Positions 62,581 through 64,000 of a DNA stretch of 64,000 nt are shown one piece after another. Position 1 is the first letter of the stretch, and the number at the start of each line of letters is the position of its first letter. The notes under the pieces are model-generated. The model did not search any database and had not been told where the DNA came from. It saw nothing but the letters and a program-made list of their open reading frames with translations. Location of the stretch: the NCBI RefSeq assembly GCF_017873605.1, contig NZ_JAGGKI010000013.1, positions 1 through 64,000 on the forward strand. Direction: 5' to 3'. The DNA comes from Paenibacillus lactis (GTDB lineage: Bacteria > Bacillota > Bacilli > Paenibacillales > Paenibacillaceae). Both the position numbers and the translations under genes were made by a program.

Positions 62581-63069
62581 ATGTTGATGATGAACGAGAA
62601 AATAAAGGCACGCGAGGTTGAACTGACGGGACTCGACGGCGAGGACCTCGGCATCATGCCACGGGACGAGGCATTAGCGCTGGCGAAAGCGAATAAGGCG
62701 GATTTAGTGTGCACTTCGCTGTTCAGCAGCCCTCCGCCATGCAAGCTGGTCAGCCGAGGAATGGCCAAGCAGGAGGCCGCGAAGGAGAAGAAAGGACAGA
62801 AGCCGGCCAGCGGTCCGATCAAAGTGAAAGAATTTCGCCTCACCGTACATATCGAGGAGCACGACTATGATACCAAGCTGTCCCAAATGCAGCGCCTGCT
62901 TGAATCGGGCAAGGCGGTCCAGCCGATCATCCGCATTCAGGGCAAGGAGGGCGATGCCGCCCGGAAGCTGCTGGAACGGTTGATCCACGATCTGGCCGGG
63001 AAGGGAACGAAGGAAACCGGCATCCAAGTGAGCGGCAAGCAGGCGACGGTGAAGCTGCTCCCGGTGTAA
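62581..63069 (+). CDS. Divergent translation initiation factor IF-3 paralogue
   Basis: 162 aa. The start NEKIKAREVELTGLDGEDLGIMPRDEAL matches the IF-3 N-domain. The C-domain is seen in VKEFRLTVHIEEHDYDTKLSQMQRLLESG. Differences: the linker motif usually reading CRIMDYGKYRYE is CKLVSRGMAKQE, and the C-domain lacks the usual RGRE-x-x-H stretch (IRIQGKEGD). rpmI and rplT, which normally follow infC, are absent. GGAGG precedes the ATG. It may be a stress or alternative IF-3, or have a different ribosomal role. Confidence 0.85.
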   Translation: MLMMNEKIKAREVELTGLDGEDLGIMPRDEALALAKANKADLVCTSLFSSPPPCKLVSRGMAKQEAAKEKKGQKPASGPIKVKEFRLTVHIEEHDYDTKLSQMQRLLESGKAVQPIIRIQGKEGDAARKLLERLIHDLAGKGTKETGIQVSGKQATVKLLPV

Positions 63070-63139
63070 ATGCCACCAGGCGTGCAATTCCATGATTTAC
63101 TTTTGCGTTCTTTGATGATACTATAATTCAAATTATAAA

Positions 63140-63428
63140 CGCGATGAAGAGAAGAGTAGACGAGTCAGGATTCCCTACAGAGAGCCCCAGCAAGCTGAAA
63201 AGGGGCGGGAAACCCTTCGTTGAACCAAGCCTCTGAGCGGCGCATCGGAACTTGTGGTTTACATAAGCAGATGGTGCGACAGGAGCTCCTGTTATAGAGC
63301 TAGGGTATAAGCCGTCAGCCGATGGCCGTACCTGATGAGGCCGGTATCGTGAGATATCGGCAAATAGGGGTGGCACCGCGAAATCAAATCTCGTCCCCAA
63401 GACATTTGTCTTGGGGGCGGGATTTTTT
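63140..63428 (+). ncRNA. T-box leader of the GlnRS gene
   Basis: The base of stem I pairs CGATG (63142-63146) with CATCG (63243-63247). A CAA codon at 63226-63228 (in GAACCAAGCC) is a plausible glutamine specifier. The T-box core AGGGGTGGCACCGCG ends at 63380. The terminator TCCCCAAGAC...GTCTTGGGG with T-run follows at 63392-63428. Uncharged tRNA-Gln would switch it to the antiterminator form and allow transcription of the synthetase. Confidence 0.9.
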
Positions 63429-63475
63429 GTCGTTCCAGAGGAAATGAACATGTTAATTTAGAGGAGGTTGTACCC

Positions 63476-64000
63476 ATGAGCACTGACAAAAGAAACGCAG
63501 CTATGAAGTCCGACTTTCTGACGGACATTGTGCGGGAGGACATCGCGAGCGGAGTGTACAGCAGGCCGATCGCGACGCGTTTCCCGCCCGAGCCGAACGG
63601 TTACCTTCACATCGGAAGCGCATATGCCATCCAGGTTAACCATTCGATCGCTGACAGGTTTGACGGCAGGTTTAATCTGCGCTTCGATGATACGAACCCG
63701 CTTAAGGAAGACGTTAAATATGTGGAGGCGATCAAACAGGATATTGAATGGCTTGGATTGAAGCCGGATGTATATTTCGGATCGGATTACTCGCAGCAAA
63801 TCTGCGAGGCCGCAATCAAGCTGATTCGCAAGGGCAGGGCCTATGTCTGCGACCTTAGTCCGGAGCAGATGACTGCTTACCGGGGAACGCTGACCGAGCC
63901 GGGGAAGGATAGTCCATACCGAGGCCGGACGGTGGAAGAAAATGAGTCCTTATTCAAGCAGATGAAGAATGGAGAGTTTGCAGCCGCCTCGAAGGTGCTT
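63476..64000 (+). CDS. glnS: Glutaminyl-tRNA synthetase, 5' part
   Basis: First 175 residues; the gene continues beyond the right edge. RFPPEPNGYLHIGSAYAI, NLRFDDTNPLKEDVKYVEAI, YRGTLTEPGKDSPYRGR and VEENESLFKQMKNGEF match GlnRS, not GluRS. The class I HIGH motif is HIGS (Ser48). It attaches Gln to tRNA-Gln directly, unlike the GatCAB route usual in firmicutes. GAGGAGG lies 8 nt before ATG. Some Paenibacillus relatives are fused to a YqeY domain; that cannot be seen here. Confidence 0.95.
   Translation, partial: MSTDKRNAAMKSDFLTDIVREDIASGVYSRPIATRFPPEPNGYLHIGSAYAIQVNHSIADRFDGRFNLRFDDTNPLKEDVKYVEAIKQDIEWLGLKPDVYFGSDYSQQICEAAIKLIRKGRAYVCDLSPEQMTAYRGTLTEPGKDSPYRGRTVEENESLFKQMKNGEFAAASKVL

Overview
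The window reads as chromosomal DNA of a spore-forming, Gram-positive firmicute, most likely a Paenibacillus or close relative. The spore cortex-lysis pair cwlJ-gerQ carries a SigE-type promoter, a heme-copper quinol oxidase operon (qoxABCD) is present, SigA-like promoters and strong AGGAGG ribosome binding sites are common, and a glutaminyl-tRNA synthetase sits behind a T-box. YesM/YesN-LplB-YtcP transport loci are also typical of Paenibacillus. No rRNA, tRNA, phage, insertion sequence or CRISPR array was found. Gene starts below were chosen from ribosome binding sites and family alignments recalled from knowledge; nothing was searched in a database.

Layout. 1-9.6 kb: one copy of a 51-bp repeat, a nuclease-like/winged-helix protein behind a possible attenuator, cwlJ-gerQ, a CNNM/HlyC-type membrane protein with a long leader, an ECF sigma/anti-sigma pair next to a small secreted protein, and two tandem M29 aminopeptidases. 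9.7-14.6 kb: a KtrB-type potassium channel subunit, an EamA exporter, a frameshifted zinc alcohol dehydrogenase and an azlCD pair. 14.7-20.5 kb: a surface-glycan cluster (GT2, two GT4, a DUF1796 putative cysteine peptidase, a GalE-like epimerase, two small orphan proteins) ending near 2.4 more copies of the 51-bp repeat. 20.7-27.2 kb: an LTA synthase-family protein, a lone bioB with a BirA-like operator, an inactive rhodanese, a Fur-controlled heme monooxygenase, an NrnB-like phosphoesterase and a GrpB protein.

27.4-37.2 kb: qoxABCD, then a five-gene two-component/ABC-2 locus in the same order as lnrJKLMN (polyene antibiotic resistance) of Bacillus subtilis. 37.4-52.3 kb is rich in envelope and antibiotic-defence functions: a MocR regulator divergent from a LysE exporter with a perfect 10-bp inverted repeat between them, a heterodimeric ABC exporter, a VanY/VanZ pair, two small-molecule kinase-like proteins, an extra MraY, a manganese-type CDF transporter and a Tet(M)-like ribosomal protection protein.

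52.6-62.4 kb: a GNAT acetyltransferase, then a catabolic locus: YesM/YesN two-component system, LplB/YtcP permeases, a solute-binding lipoprotein, a TIM-barrel isomerase, and two paralogues of a DUF6528-like family, one cytoplasmic and one with an N-terminal export signal. This is the best candidate for an undescribed system. 62.6-64 kb: a divergent stand-alone IF-3 paralogue, then a T-box leader and the start of a GlnRS gene whose HIGH motif reads HIGS; the gene runs off the right edge.
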